NCBI GenBank assembly: GCA_965214475.1
Contig: OZ243953.1
Location: 62,001 to 126,000, forward strand
DNA length: 64,000 bases
Source: SIRX01 sp965214475
Lineage (GTDB): Bacteria > Actinomycetota > Rubrobacteria > Rubrobacterales > Rubrobacteraceae
Direction: 5' to 3'
Shown: piece by piece, positions 57,034-64,000 of the stretch
Numbering within the stretch: position 1 is the stretch's first letter
Layout: each line of letters begins with the position of its first letter
Made by a program: the position numbers and the translations under genes
The notes under the pieces: model-generated
The model's input: the letters and a program-made list of their open reading frames with translations, nothing else
Told to the model about the DNA's origin: nothing
Databases searched by the model: none

Positions 57034-58288
57034 AGGTAGTTTGAACGAACCCCTCGTCATAAAGTTCGGGGGCACCTCGGTCGGTGACGGCGCGGCTTTT
57101 GTCCGCGCCGCGAAGATCGCCGCCGATGCTGCCCAAGAAAGACCCGTGGCCGTCGTTGTCTCCGCGATGGGCGGCACGACCGACACCCTGCTCGGCTACT
57201 CCGAAGCCACCGCGAAGATGGCTGTCGAGGGCACGGATCGAACTGCGACCGGTGCGACACGCGAGGGGTCCATCGCGGAACTTCACCGCACGCTGGCCGA
57301 ACGCCACCTCAAAGCCGCCCGCGAAGCCGTCTCCGAAGAGCATCTCCCAAAAGTGGAGGAACGCCTGATGGGGAGACTGGGCGAGCTAACGGAGGCGATC
57401 TCGGCTCCGGCGGACGACCCCGACGCCCGGCGGGCTGAGGTAGCTGTCTACGGTGAGCGACTCTCAGCGGAGATACTGGCCGGCGCCATAAGCAGCCTCT
57501 GTGCACCTGCCGCCGTCGTCGCCGGAGACCCCATAGCCACCGACTCCGGGTTCGCGGAGGCCGAGGTAGATGTGGGGGAGACCCGCGAGCGATGTACGCG
57601 CTACGTGCGGCCTTTGCTGGATGAGCAGGTCGTCGCGGTGGTGCCTGGCTACGGTGGACGGTCGCCCGAGGGCCGTCAGACCACACTGGGGAGGGGCGGT
57701 TCGGACCTGTCTGCGACGATCGTCGGGCGTGGCATAGACTCGAAAGAGGTCTGGATCATGTCGGACGTGGACGGTGTACTGGATGCCGATCCTCGACTCG
57801 TCCCGGATGCCGCCCTGCTGCCCCGGCTCTCTTACCGGGAAGCCCGCGTTTTCGCGGAGCTGGGTGCCAAGATCCTGCACCACCGCACGATGGAGCCGGC
57901 CGCTGACGCCGGAATCGAAGTGCTGGTTCGTAATACGTTCAACCCGGGCTCGCCCGGTACGCGGGTTACGGCCTTCGAAGAGGGCGCGGGGGTCCGGTGC
58001 ATCGCCCTGCGGCGAAACATGGCCGTCGAGGTTCCATGCACCAGCGGCCACCGTAACGAAGCGGCGGTGGTCGTGTGTATTGGCTCGCCGGAGAAGGTGG
58101 ATACCAAAATGGGGAGAAAGCTTCTCCGGGAGGCCGGAATAAGCGTGCTGCACTTCGGCAAGGCTACCGCCGGGCTCGTCTTTCTCGTGCCTAAAAGAGA
58201 GGCGGAGCAGGCGCTTCGCATTCTGCACGACGCCCTGGTTACGGTCCCCGAAGCTGAGGTCGTCGTTGGCGCGGAGGAGGTTGCTTGA
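57023..58288 (+). CDS. lysC: Aspartate kinase
   Basis: 421 residues from ATG 57023, overlapping the metY stop by 11 nt; TTG 57041, with GAAGGTAG upstream, is an alternative. The N-terminal VIKFGGTSVGDG (nucleotide and aspartate site), VSAMGGTTDTLL, GYGGRSPEGRQTTLGRGGSDLSATI, and VWIMSDVDGVLDADPR are diagnostic. C-terminal ACT domains follow (VVCIGSPEKVDTKMGRKLLREAG), so feedback by lysine or threonine is likely. It commits aspartate to Met, Thr and Lys synthesis. Overlaps hom by 4 nt. Confidence 0.94.
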   Translation: MEREGSLNEPLVIKFGGTSVGDGAAFVRAAKIAADAAQERPVAVVVSAMGGTTDTLLGYSEATAKMAVEGTDRTATGATREGSIAELHRTLAERHLKAAREAVSEEHLPKVEERLMGRLGELTEAISAPADDPDARRAEVAVYGERLSAEILAGAISSLCAPAAVVAGDPIATDSGFAEAEVDVGETRERCTRYVRPLLDEQVVAVVPGYGGRSPEGRQTTLGRGGSDLSATIVGRGIDSKEVWIMSDVDGVLDADPRLVPDAALLPRLSYREARVFAELGAKILHHRTMEPAADAGIEVLVRNTFNPGSPGTRVTAFEEGAGVRCIALRRNMAVEVPCTSGHRNEAAVVVCIGSPEKVDTKMGRKLLREAGISVLHFGKATAGLVFLVPKREAEQALRILHDALVTVPEAEVVVGAEEVA

Positions 58289-59370
58289 AGCGACTGGAGA
58301 TAGTCCAGATCGGGATGGGCAACGTCGGCCGGGCGGTGGCCCAGGTCATCCTCGAACAGCGCAAGCATTGGCTGGAGGATTCCGGCTTGGACGTCCGTTA
58401 CCGGGCCGTCGCGGACACCTCCGGGGCCCTAGTCGGTGAAGACCTCTTGCCGCAGGCCATCCGGGTCAAAGAAGAAGGTGGGAACCTCTCCGATCTCGGC
58501 GTCGAACCGGTGGAGGACGTACTGCTCTCAGATCCTGAACCGGGCTACACACGGGTGGTCGTGGACCTGGCGGTTCACGGTGGCACCTATGGCTTGGACC
58601 TGCTCGGTGTGCAGAACGGCTCTTTTCTGGTGCTCTCCAACAAGGGGCCGCTTTCAGAGAGCATGGAGCAGTACCGGCGGTTCACCACCAAGCTCAGGGA
58701 CCGGTTGTGGCGTGAGGCGACGGTTGGGGCGGGGATGCCGATCATCTCGACGTTGCAGGGCTTGATCGAGGGCGGCGACGAAGTCTTCGAGATTCAAGCC
58801 AGCCCCAGCGGAACTTTAGGCTTCATAATGAGCGCCGTCGAAGGCGGACGCTCGTTCTCCGAAGCGGTCCAGGAAGCGGTAGACCTCCACTACGCGGAGC
58901 CCGACCCTCGCGACGATCTCTCCGGCCTCGACGTGGCGCGCAAAGCCATAATCCTTGCCCGCACGATGGGCCGGGACGTAGAGCCGGACGAAGTACCCTA
59001 TCAGTCGCTAGTTCCCGAAGGTCTCGAAGACGTATCCCAGGAGGAACTCATGCAGCGCCTCCCTGAAGCCGACGAGGCTTTCGCCGAGCGCCTGCTGGCC
59101 GTCGAAGAACATCATATGCTGCGCTATCTGGCCCGCATACCGAAAGAAGGGCCGATAGAGGTTGGGCTCGTGGACACTCCGGTCGAGAGTCCCTTTGGCC
59201 CGATAGACGGCCCTGAGAACGTCTTCAACTTCCGCACCCGGCGCTACTCGGATGTTACCCTCACCATCCGCGGTCCCGGAGCGGGCCCGGAGCGCACCGC
59301 GAGCGGCGTCGTCTTCGACCTGCTCGACATAATGCACAAAGCTTTAGAAGATGACGGAAAGGACCACTAA
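58285..59370 (+). CDS. hom: Homoserine dehydrogenase
   Basis: 361 residues. VQIGMGNVGRAVAQVILEQ is the NAD(P) loop, NKGPLSESMEQYRRF and VGAGMPIISTLQGLIEGGDEVFEIQASPSGTLGFIMS hold the substrate region, and DLSGLDVARKAIILAR the catalytic Lys/Asp area. It lacks the ACT regulatory domain, being shorter than E. coli ThrA. It reduces aspartate semialdehyde to homoserine. TTG 58285 overlaps the lysC stop (TTGA). The usual thrB/thrC do not follow; asd does. Confidence 0.93.
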   Translation: MKRLEIVQIGMGNVGRAVAQVILEQRKHWLEDSGLDVRYRAVADTSGALVGEDLLPQAIRVKEEGGNLSDLGVEPVEDVLLSDPEPGYTRVVVDLAVHGGTYGLDLLGVQNGSFLVLSNKGPLSESMEQYRRFTTKLRDRLWREATVGAGMPIISTLQGLIEGGDEVFEIQASPSGTLGFIMSAVEGGRSFSEAVQEAVDLHYAEPDPRDDLSGLDVARKAIILARTMGRDVEPDEVPYQSLVPEGLEDVSQEELMQRLPEADEAFAERLLAVEEHHMLRYLARIPKEGPIEVGLVDTPVESPFGPIDGPENVFNFRTRRYSDVTLTIRGPGAGPERTASGVVFDLLDIMHKALEDDGKDH

Positions 59371-59371
59371 C

Positions 59372-60337
59372 ATGACCGAGGGATACACCGTAGCGGTAGT
59401 AGGAGCCGGACTCGTCGGAGAGCGACTCGTCGCCGAGCTCCGACGGCGAGAATTCCCCCTCAAGGAACTTCGCATCCTGGCCCGCACCGAACGGCAGACC
59501 GTGCTCGACGGTGAGACCTTCGAGGTTGGGATTGCCGAGCCCGACGCCTTCGATGGCGTAGATTTCGCTTTCTTTGCCGGCACCGAAGGGGAGAAGGGGG
59601 CGGCGGTACAGCTTGCCTCCGAGGCTATAGACTGCGGCGCGGTCGTCATAGACAACGGCAGCGACTTCCGGCTCGACCCTGAAGTGCCACTCATCGTCCC
59701 AGAGGTCAACGCCGACGCTCTGAGGGAGCACAACGGGCTCATCGCCAACGCCAACTGCTCGACCACCCAGATGGTGGTAACGCTCGCGCCGCTCGCCCGC
59801 GAGTTTGGGCTGAAGAAGGTGGTCGTCTCGACTTACCAGGCGGTTTCGGGTTCCGGTCGCAGCGGGGTAGCGGCACTGGAGAATGGACGGGAGGATGCCT
59901 ATCCAAAGCCGATTGTCGGGAACGCTCTGCCCCTGATCGGGGACGTTGGCGGGGATGGTTACACCACCGAAGAGACGAAGATGCGCGAAGAGTCCCGCAA
60001 GATCCTGGGTCTTCCGGACCTGGAAGTCTACGCTACCGCCGTCCGAATCCCGGTTCACACCGGCCACGCCGAGAGCGTCTACGTTGAGACCGAGAAGGAA
60101 GTCTCTCTTCCCGAAGTGCTCGAAGTCCTACGCAACGCACCCGGGATCGTGTTCGCCGGAGACGCCTCGGACTTCCCGACGCCGCTAGAGGTTGCAGGAG
60201 AGCCCGACACGTATGTAGGACGAGTTCGGGTCGAAGATCACTCGATCAGCTACTGGTGCGTGGCGGACAACCTGCTAAAAGGCGCGGCTACGAACGCGGT
60301 CCAGATCGCTGAGTCACTCATCGAAACACGGGTGTAA
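59372..60337 (+). CDS. asd: Aspartate-semialdehyde dehydrogenase
   Basis: 321 residues from ATG 59372, chosen for GGAAAGGA upstream and position just after the hom stop; an earlier in-frame ATG lies inside hom. VAVVGAGLVGERLVAELRRREFPL, IDNGSDFRLDPEVPLIVPEVN, catalytic Cys in IANANCSTTQMV, TYQAVSGSGRSG and RIPVHTGHAESVYVE (with the base His) are typical. It reduces aspartyl phosphate to the semialdehyde. It completes the aspartate-to-homoserine route with lysC and hom, ending the riboswitch-controlled operon. Confidence 0.94.
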   Translation: MTEGYTVAVVGAGLVGERLVAELRRREFPLKELRILARTERQTVLDGETFEVGIAEPDAFDGVDFAFFAGTEGEKGAAVQLASEAIDCGAVVIDNGSDFRLDPEVPLIVPEVNADALREHNGLIANANCSTTQMVVTLAPLAREFGLKKVVVSTYQAVSGSGRSGVAALENGREDAYPKPIVGNALPLIGDVGGDGYTTEETKMREESRKILGLPDLEVYATAVRIPVHTGHAESVYVETEKEVSLPEVLEVLRNAPGIVFAGDASDFPTPLEVAGEPDTYVGRVRVEDHSISYWCVADNLLKGAATNAVQIAESLIETRV

Positions 60338-60348
60338 GAGAAGAAAGT

Positions 60349-60837
60349 ATGCCGGAGGTCGAGATACGCCTCGCAACCGAAGAGCACGTCCCGCTCATAC
60401 TCCGCTTTATAAAGGAACTCGCCGAGTACGAGCACCTCTCGCACGAAGTTGTCGCTACTGAGGAAGCCCTCAGAGATTCGCTTTTCGGTGAGTTCCGGGT
60501 GCCTGAGACGCTTCTGGCGTATCTCGGAGACGAGCCGGCCGGGTTTGCGTTGTTCTTCCACAACTTTTCCACCTTTCTGGGAAAGCCCGGCATTTATCTG
60601 GAAGACCTGTACGTAAGTCCTGAATACCGGGGAGCCGGAGTAGGACGGTCGCTGCTGGCGCACCTCGCGAAACTGGCCGGTGAGCGAGGTTGCGGGCGTC
60701 TCGAATGGTGGGTTCTGGACTGGAACGAGCCGGCGATAGACTTCTACAAAAGTGTCGGGGCCCGGTCGATGGACGATTGGACGGTCTATCGGGTCACCGG
60801 AGACGAACTACATGAATTGGCGTCTGGAGCCGCTTAA
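60349..60837 (+). CDS. GNAT acetyltransferase, diamine/thialysine acetyltransferase-like
   Basis: 162 residues, one GNAT fold. IRLATEEHVPLILRFIKELAEYE at the start, YLEDLYVSPEYRGAGVGRSLLAHLAKLA (acetyl-CoA loop RGAGVG) and WWVLDWNEPAIDFYKSVGA, which matches the W-N-E-P-x-I-x-F-Y motif of SSAT-type enzymes. It would acetylate a polyamine or an amino-acid amine such as thialysine. ATG 60349 is 11 nt after the asd stop, so it may be in the same transcript as the aspartate operon. Confidence 0.88.
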   Translation: MPEVEIRLATEEHVPLILRFIKELAEYEHLSHEVVATEEALRDSLFGEFRVPETLLAYLGDEPAGFALFFHNFSTFLGKPGIYLEDLYVSPEYRGAGVGRSLLAHLAKLAGERGCGRLEWWVLDWNEPAIDFYKSVGARSMDDWTVYRVTGDELHELASGAA

Positions 60838-60916
60838 ATTTAGCCAAACGCTGTACGAAGTCCGGTCTACCCGATAAACTCTTTCAAAGAGCGGCTATAG
60901 AGCAAAGGAGAGAGTC

Positions 60917-61192
60917 ATGCCCGAAGAGAAGAAAAAAGGGTTCTGGGCCAGGCTATTCGGGAGTAGGGCACCTTCGGCCAGGGAACAACGGGTTCTGGAG
61001 TATATCTCTCACAGGCTCAACGAAGGAGCCAAACTCAAGGATGTGATCGATGAAGAGTATGTCCGGCGCAACGCCTCCAGCGGAGAGATCGACGAAATCT
61101 GCAGTAAACCGGAGGTTGTGGAAGCGGCCCGCGAAAGTATGGAGGAGGAATTTAAGTCCGGAGATCTGGACCCAACTCGTCGCTCGGAATAA
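60917..61192 (+). CDS. Small charged protein, function unknown
   Basis: 91 residues from ATG 60917, AAGGAGAG upstream. A basic-aromatic start (EEKKKGFWARLFGSR) is followed by an acidic helical region (EYISHRLNEGAKLKDVIDEEYVRR). No family recognised. It sits between the acetyltransferase and FmdB genes. Confidence 0.7.
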   Translation: MPEEKKKGFWARLFGSRAPSAREQRVLEYISHRLNEGAKLKDVIDEEYVRRNASSGEIDEICSKPEVVEAARESMEEEFKSGDLDPTRRSE

Positions 61193-61274
61193 CAGGCACG
61201 CATTCCGGCTACGTCCGGCTTCTCCCCGGGTTGTATAATTCACGAGTTGCGAATTTTATATCCGAGGAGGCCTA

Positions 61275-61607
61275 GTGCCGATTTACGAATACAAGTGCGA
61301 GAATGGACACGTCTTCGACATAATGCAGAAAATGTCCGAGGATCGACTAGAGACCTGCATAGAGTGCGAGGCGCCGGTGAAAAAACTTATGCACCCTGTA
61401 AACATCTCCTTCAAAGGCTCCGGTTTCTACTCGACGGACTACAAGGGCAGTAAGAAAACGGAGAAGACCGACTCTTCCAAGAGCACCTCTACAGAGACGA
61501 GCGGCGGCTCGGAAAAAAGTGGTGGCTCGGAATCTAAGTCCGAGAGCAACGGCTCGAAGAGTTCCGAAAGTTCTTCGAGCGAGAAGAAGGCCGCTAAAAA
61601 GGACTAG
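61275..61607 (+). CDS. FmdB-family zinc ribbon protein
   Basis: 110 residues. The N-terminal MPIYEYKCENGHVFDIMQKMSED and TCIECEAPVKKLMHP form the FmdB putative zinc ribbon: here the first pair is C-x-x-G-H rather than the usual CxxCG, so one ligand may be His. The C-terminal half is low-complexity Ser/Lys/Glu. Such proteins are thought to regulate transcription or bind nucleic acid; the role is not established. GTG start, with GAGGAGG upstream. Followed 3 nt later by a small membrane protein gene. Confidence 0.88.
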   Translation: MPIYEYKCENGHVFDIMQKMSEDRLETCIECEAPVKKLMHPVNISFKGSGFYSTDYKGSKKTEKTDSSKSTSTETSGGSEKSGGSESKSESNGSKSSESSSSEKKAAKKD

Positions 61608-61610
61608 CAA

Positions 61611-61889
61611 TTGAACCGTAGCGCGGCAGAAGACCCGGCGCGTGATCGCCGACAAAACTTTCTCCGTCGCGCTGCCCGAAGAGCCGCGCTGGGCGTTACT
61701 CTACTCTTTGTAGCTGCCGCACTCCTGGTCTCCGTGTTCCTGGTGGTCTACACTGCCTGGAGCCACGACCTGAGTAGGGGTGTGTTCGCACTTCTCTTCG
61801 CCGTCCTGAGTGCCCAAATAGCCCTGAACTGGTTGCTCTGGAAAGAGGACGACGATGACCCGGACGCACACTATTACGACCCGAATTAA
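61611..61889 (+). CDS. Small two-helix membrane protein
   Basis: 92 residues from TTG 61611, directly after the FmdB gene. A basic N-terminus (DRRQNFLRRAARRAA), two hydrophobic segments (LGVTLLFVAAALLVSVFLVVY; GVFALLFAVLSAQIALNWLLW) and an acidic tail (EDDDDPDAH). No family recognised; the positive-inside rule predicts a cytoplasmic N-terminus. Confidence 0.7.
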   Translation: MNRSAAEDPARDRRQNFLRRAARRAALGVTLLFVAAALLVSVFLVVYTAWSHDLSRGVFALLFAVLSAQIALNWLLWKEDDDDPDAHYYDPN

Positions 61890-62008
61890 ACAGAAACGCT
61901 CGTGAAAAGTCCTGCAAAACGGCCCTCAATCTCAGGTTCAAGCTGACCTAGACAAACCGCTCACTCTTGTCTATAGTTCCTCGCGTTGAGGATGGGAGAA
62001 CAGGCAAA

Positions 62009-62049
62009 GGCGGCGCGTATATATTGCGTGCCGCCGGAAGCTCTTCCGG
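62009..62049 (+). other. Paired hairpins in the dnaE leader
   Basis: GGCGGC (62009-62014) with GCCGCC (62030-62035), and CCGGAAG (62034-62040) with CTTCCGG (62043-62049). The second loop is only CT. The two stems share two bases, so they exclude each other. The second ends about 20 nt before the dnaE TTG. Confidence 0.45.
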
Positions 62050-62069
62050 TATTTAGAGAGGGAGTTTAG

Positions 62070-64000
62070 TTGACGGCCACGCCTTTCGCGCATTTGCACT
62101 GCCATTCGGAGTATTCGATGCTCGACGGGGCTAGCCGCATCCGGGACCTCATCTCCTTCGCTAAGGATCAGAACATGCCCGCCATCGCCCTAACCGACCA
62201 CGGCGTGATGTACGGGATGGTCAAGTTCTACAAGGAAGCCACCGACGCGGGAATAAAACCGCTTATGGGCTGCGAGGTCTACGTCGCCGCCGACCGGCAC
62301 GACCGGAGCAAGGCCCCCTACTACCATCTCACCCTGCTAGCCCGAACCGCCGAAGGCTACAAGAACCTGATGAAGCTCTCTACAACCGGCTTTCTCGAAG
62401 GCTTTTACCGCAAACCGCGGGTGGACATGGAGATGCTGCGCAAGCACGGCAAGGGCATCATCTGCCTCTCCGGCTGCCTATCCGCCGAAGTTCCGACCCG
62501 CATCCTCGAAGGCCGGATGGACGAGGCTAGGAAGCTGCTGGAGCAGTATCAGGAAGTATTCGACGCCGTGTTCTTGGAGATGCAGGACCACCTGAACATT
62601 CCGGAGCAGAAACGGGTAAACGAGGGCTTGCTCAAGTTGCACAAAGACACTGGCCTGGATCTCGTGGCGACGAACGACAGCCACTACACGACACGCCAAG
62701 ACGCCAAGATGCACGACGCGCTGCTGTGCATCGGGACCGGCAAGTTCTACAACGATCCCAACCGGATGAAGTTCGCCGGCGACGAGTTCTACGTCAAGCC
62801 GGTAGAAGAGATGGAACGGATCTTCCCGCAACACCTGGAGGCGCTGGAGAACACCATCAAGGTAGTGGATATGGTCGAGGACGTCGGCATTGAGCTCGGC
62901 AAGACCCGGCTGCCCAACTTTCCAAAGCCAAAAGGCTACACGGCGGCCCAATACCTGCGGGAGCTGTGCCTGAAGGGGCTCGTGGGGCGTTACGGGGATC
63001 GGGCGAAGACCACCGAGGTGCAGCAGCGGCTGGACTTCGAGTTGGAGACTATCGGGAAGATGGGCTTCGAGGATTACTTCCTCATAGTTTGGGACTTTAT
63101 CCGATTTGCGAAGGAACGTAAGGTCGCGGTGGGGCCGGGGCGCGGTTCGGCGGCGGGTTCTATCGTAGCGTACGCGCTGGAGATAACCGACCTGGACCCA
63201 CTAAGCTACTCGCTGCTTTTCGAGCGTTTCCTGAACCCGGACAGGATCAGCATGCCGGACGTGGACATAGACTTCTCGGTCGCCGGGCGTTCGGAGGTAA
63301 TGCAGTACGTTACTGAAAAGTACGGCGGCCAGGACCATGTCGCCCAGATCATCACCTTCGGGACCATTGGTGCCAAAGCCGCCATTCGGGACTCCGGTCG
63401 TATCTTCGAATACCCCTACGGCGACACCGACAAGCTCGCCAAGTTGATCCCGGAAAAGCCCGTCGGCACCACCCTACGCGACATACTGACCCGCGAAAAC
63501 GGAGGCTACATCGCCGGTGATAAACATCCTGGACCGGCACGGGAGATCATGGAGATCGCCGGTCGTGACGAGGCTGCAAAGCGCGTCCTGGACAACGCCT
63601 TCGAGATCGAGGGCTTCGCCCGCCACGCCGGAACCCACGCCGCCGGCGTCGTCATCTCCGAAGAGCCACTTACAGATATAGTGCCGCTCCAGCGTGTCAA
63701 GGATACGAATTCAGTAATGGTCCAGCACCCGATGAGCGACGTGGAAGCGCTCGGGTTGCTGAAAGTAGACTTCCTCGGCCTGCGGAACCTGGACGTGATC
63801 GAGGAGACCCTTGAAAGCATCCGGGAGACAAAGGGTGAAGAGGTAGACATAACGGAGATACCCCTCGACGACGAAAAAACCTTGAAACTCTTTTCGCAGG
63901 GGGACACCTTCGGAGTTTTCCAGTTCGAGTCGAGCGGGATGCAGCGGATGCTTCAGGAAGTCCGGCCCGACCGCTTCGACGACCTCGTGGCGCTCAACGC
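62070..64000 (+). CDS. dnaE: DNA polymerase III alpha subunit (partial, C-terminus off the right edge)
   Basis: 643 complete codons of a protein normally about 1150 residues, cut by the right edge. PHP domain at the start: HLHCHSEYSMLDGASRIRDL, ALTDHGVMYGMVKFY, with metal-binding His and Asp. Then KLSTTGFLEGFYRKPRVD, GPGRGSAAGSIVAYALEITDLDPL, and the catalytic DxD in MPDVDIDFSVAGR (Asp about 400), and FGTIGAKAAIRD, ARHAGTHAAGVVIS, DFLGLRNLDVI. It is the replicative polymerase DnaE1 type. TTG 62070 follows GAGAGGGAG. The 180-nt leader holds two overlapping hairpins. Confidence 0.97.
   Translation, partial: MTATPFAHLHCHSEYSMLDGASRIRDLISFAKDQNMPAIALTDHGVMYGMVKFYKEATDAGIKPLMGCEVYVAADRHDRSKAPYYHLTLLARTAEGYKNLMKLSTTGFLEGFYRKPRVDMEMLRKHGKGIICLSGCLSAEVPTRILEGRMDEARKLLEQYQEVFDAVFLEMQDHLNIPEQKRVNEGLLKLHKDTGLDLVATNDSHYTTRQDAKMHDALLCIGTGKFYNDPNRMKFAGDEFYVKPVEEMERIFPQHLEALENTIKVVDMVEDVGIELGKTRLPNFPKPKGYTAAQYLRELCLKGLVGRYGDRAKTTEVQQRLDFELETIGKMGFEDYFLIVWDFIRFAKERKVAVGPGRGSAAGSIVAYALEITDLDPLSYSLLFERFLNPDRISMPDVDIDFSVAGRSEVMQYVTEKYGGQDHVAQIITFGTIGAKAAIRDSGRIFEYPYGDTDKLAKLIPEKPVGTTLRDILTRENGGYIAGDKHPGPAREIMEIAGRDEAAKRVLDNAFEIEGFARHAGTHAAGVVISEEPLTDIVPLQRVKDTNSVMVQHPMSDVEALGLLKVDFLGLRNLDVIEETLESIRETKGEEVDITEIPLDDEKTLKLFSQGDTFGVFQFESSGMQRMLQEVRPDRFDDLVALN

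Noticed and set aside
1..64000. CRISPR arrays, insertion sequences, prophage, rRNA or tRNA genes
   Set aside because: No regularly spaced direct repeats with unique spacers, no transposase or integrase motifs, and no tRNA-like cloverleaf with GTTCGA-type arm seen in any gap on reading.

Overview
The window is about 64 kb of gene-dense, moderately high-G+C bacterial DNA. Genes sit in long co-directional runs with 1, 4 or 8 nt overlaps, and GTG and TTG starts are common. Three kinds of predicted F420-linked enzyme (LLM, PPOX and F420:NADP-type), a PAC2-family protein, a short archaeal-type prolyl-tRNA synthetase and many short actinobacterial-style proteins point to a deep-branching actinobacterium. 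Rubrobacter-like is my best guess. This is inference from gene content; there is no rRNA or tRNA in the window to prove it. I see no insertion sequence, prophage, CRISPR array or rRNA operon, and no gene-free stretch longer than about 300 bases.

Layout. 1-3.7 kb: a response-regulator/thioredoxin-reductase fusion cut by the left edge, then a small accessory islet (an A+T-richer orphan gene, a DUF433/PIN-like toxin-antitoxin-type pair, an Uma2 nuclease-fold protein). 3.7-9.9 kb: a divergent FtsW/RodA-like protein, a YdeI-like protein, a GGCT-like protein, a Y-family polymerase, a small membrane protein and an acyltransferase-3/SGNH fusion. 10-26.5 kb: a long minus-strand run for redox, thiol and electrophile handling: an MhqO/MhqD-like pair, a CDGSH protein, two ABC half-exporters, F420 and aldo-keto reductases, two rhodaneses, and a MarR-controlled module of flavin and F420 enzymes with an MFS exporter. 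26.7-33.2 kb: a complete glycerol/dihydroxyacetone operon (glpK-dhaK-glpF-small gene-dhaL-dhaM-glpD) closed by a strong terminator. 33.2-42.5 kb: ferritin-like protein, CNNM/CorC protein, a frameshifted small gene, amidohydrolase, asparaginase, DUF1499, aat, PAC2, DUF456, larE and a KAS-II (fabF) gene. 42.7-46.8 kb: a type III polyketide synthase/methyltransferase cluster followed by serS. 47-51.2 kb: two paralogous NhaC-type antiporters. 51.2-54.3 kb: a PadR-controlled membrane protein and proS. 54.3-60.3 kb: an aspartate-family operon (metX-metY-lysC-hom-asd) behind a SAM-I riboswitch. 60.3-64 kb: an acetyltransferase, small proteins and the 5' part of dnaE.

The most interesting observation is at 20753-21109. 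A rhodanese gene has an in-frame TGA exactly where its neighbouring paralogue (21225-21575) has the second cysteine of a C-x4-C-x-A-S active-site motif. Reading continues in frame past this TGA to a full-length protein (118 versus 116 residues). A hairpin with a bulged U and a loop starting GGG lies about 22 nt downstream, as in a bacterial SECIS. This is the pattern of a selenocysteine-containing rhodanese (C-x4-U). The selenium machinery itself is not in the window, so a nonsense mutation is not excluded.

Regulation is unusually readable: a MarR operator across the -10 of its own promoter, a PadR-type inverted repeat over a TTGACA-N17-TAATAT promoter, and a SAM-I riboswitch whose downstream strand can sequester the metX ribosome binding site.
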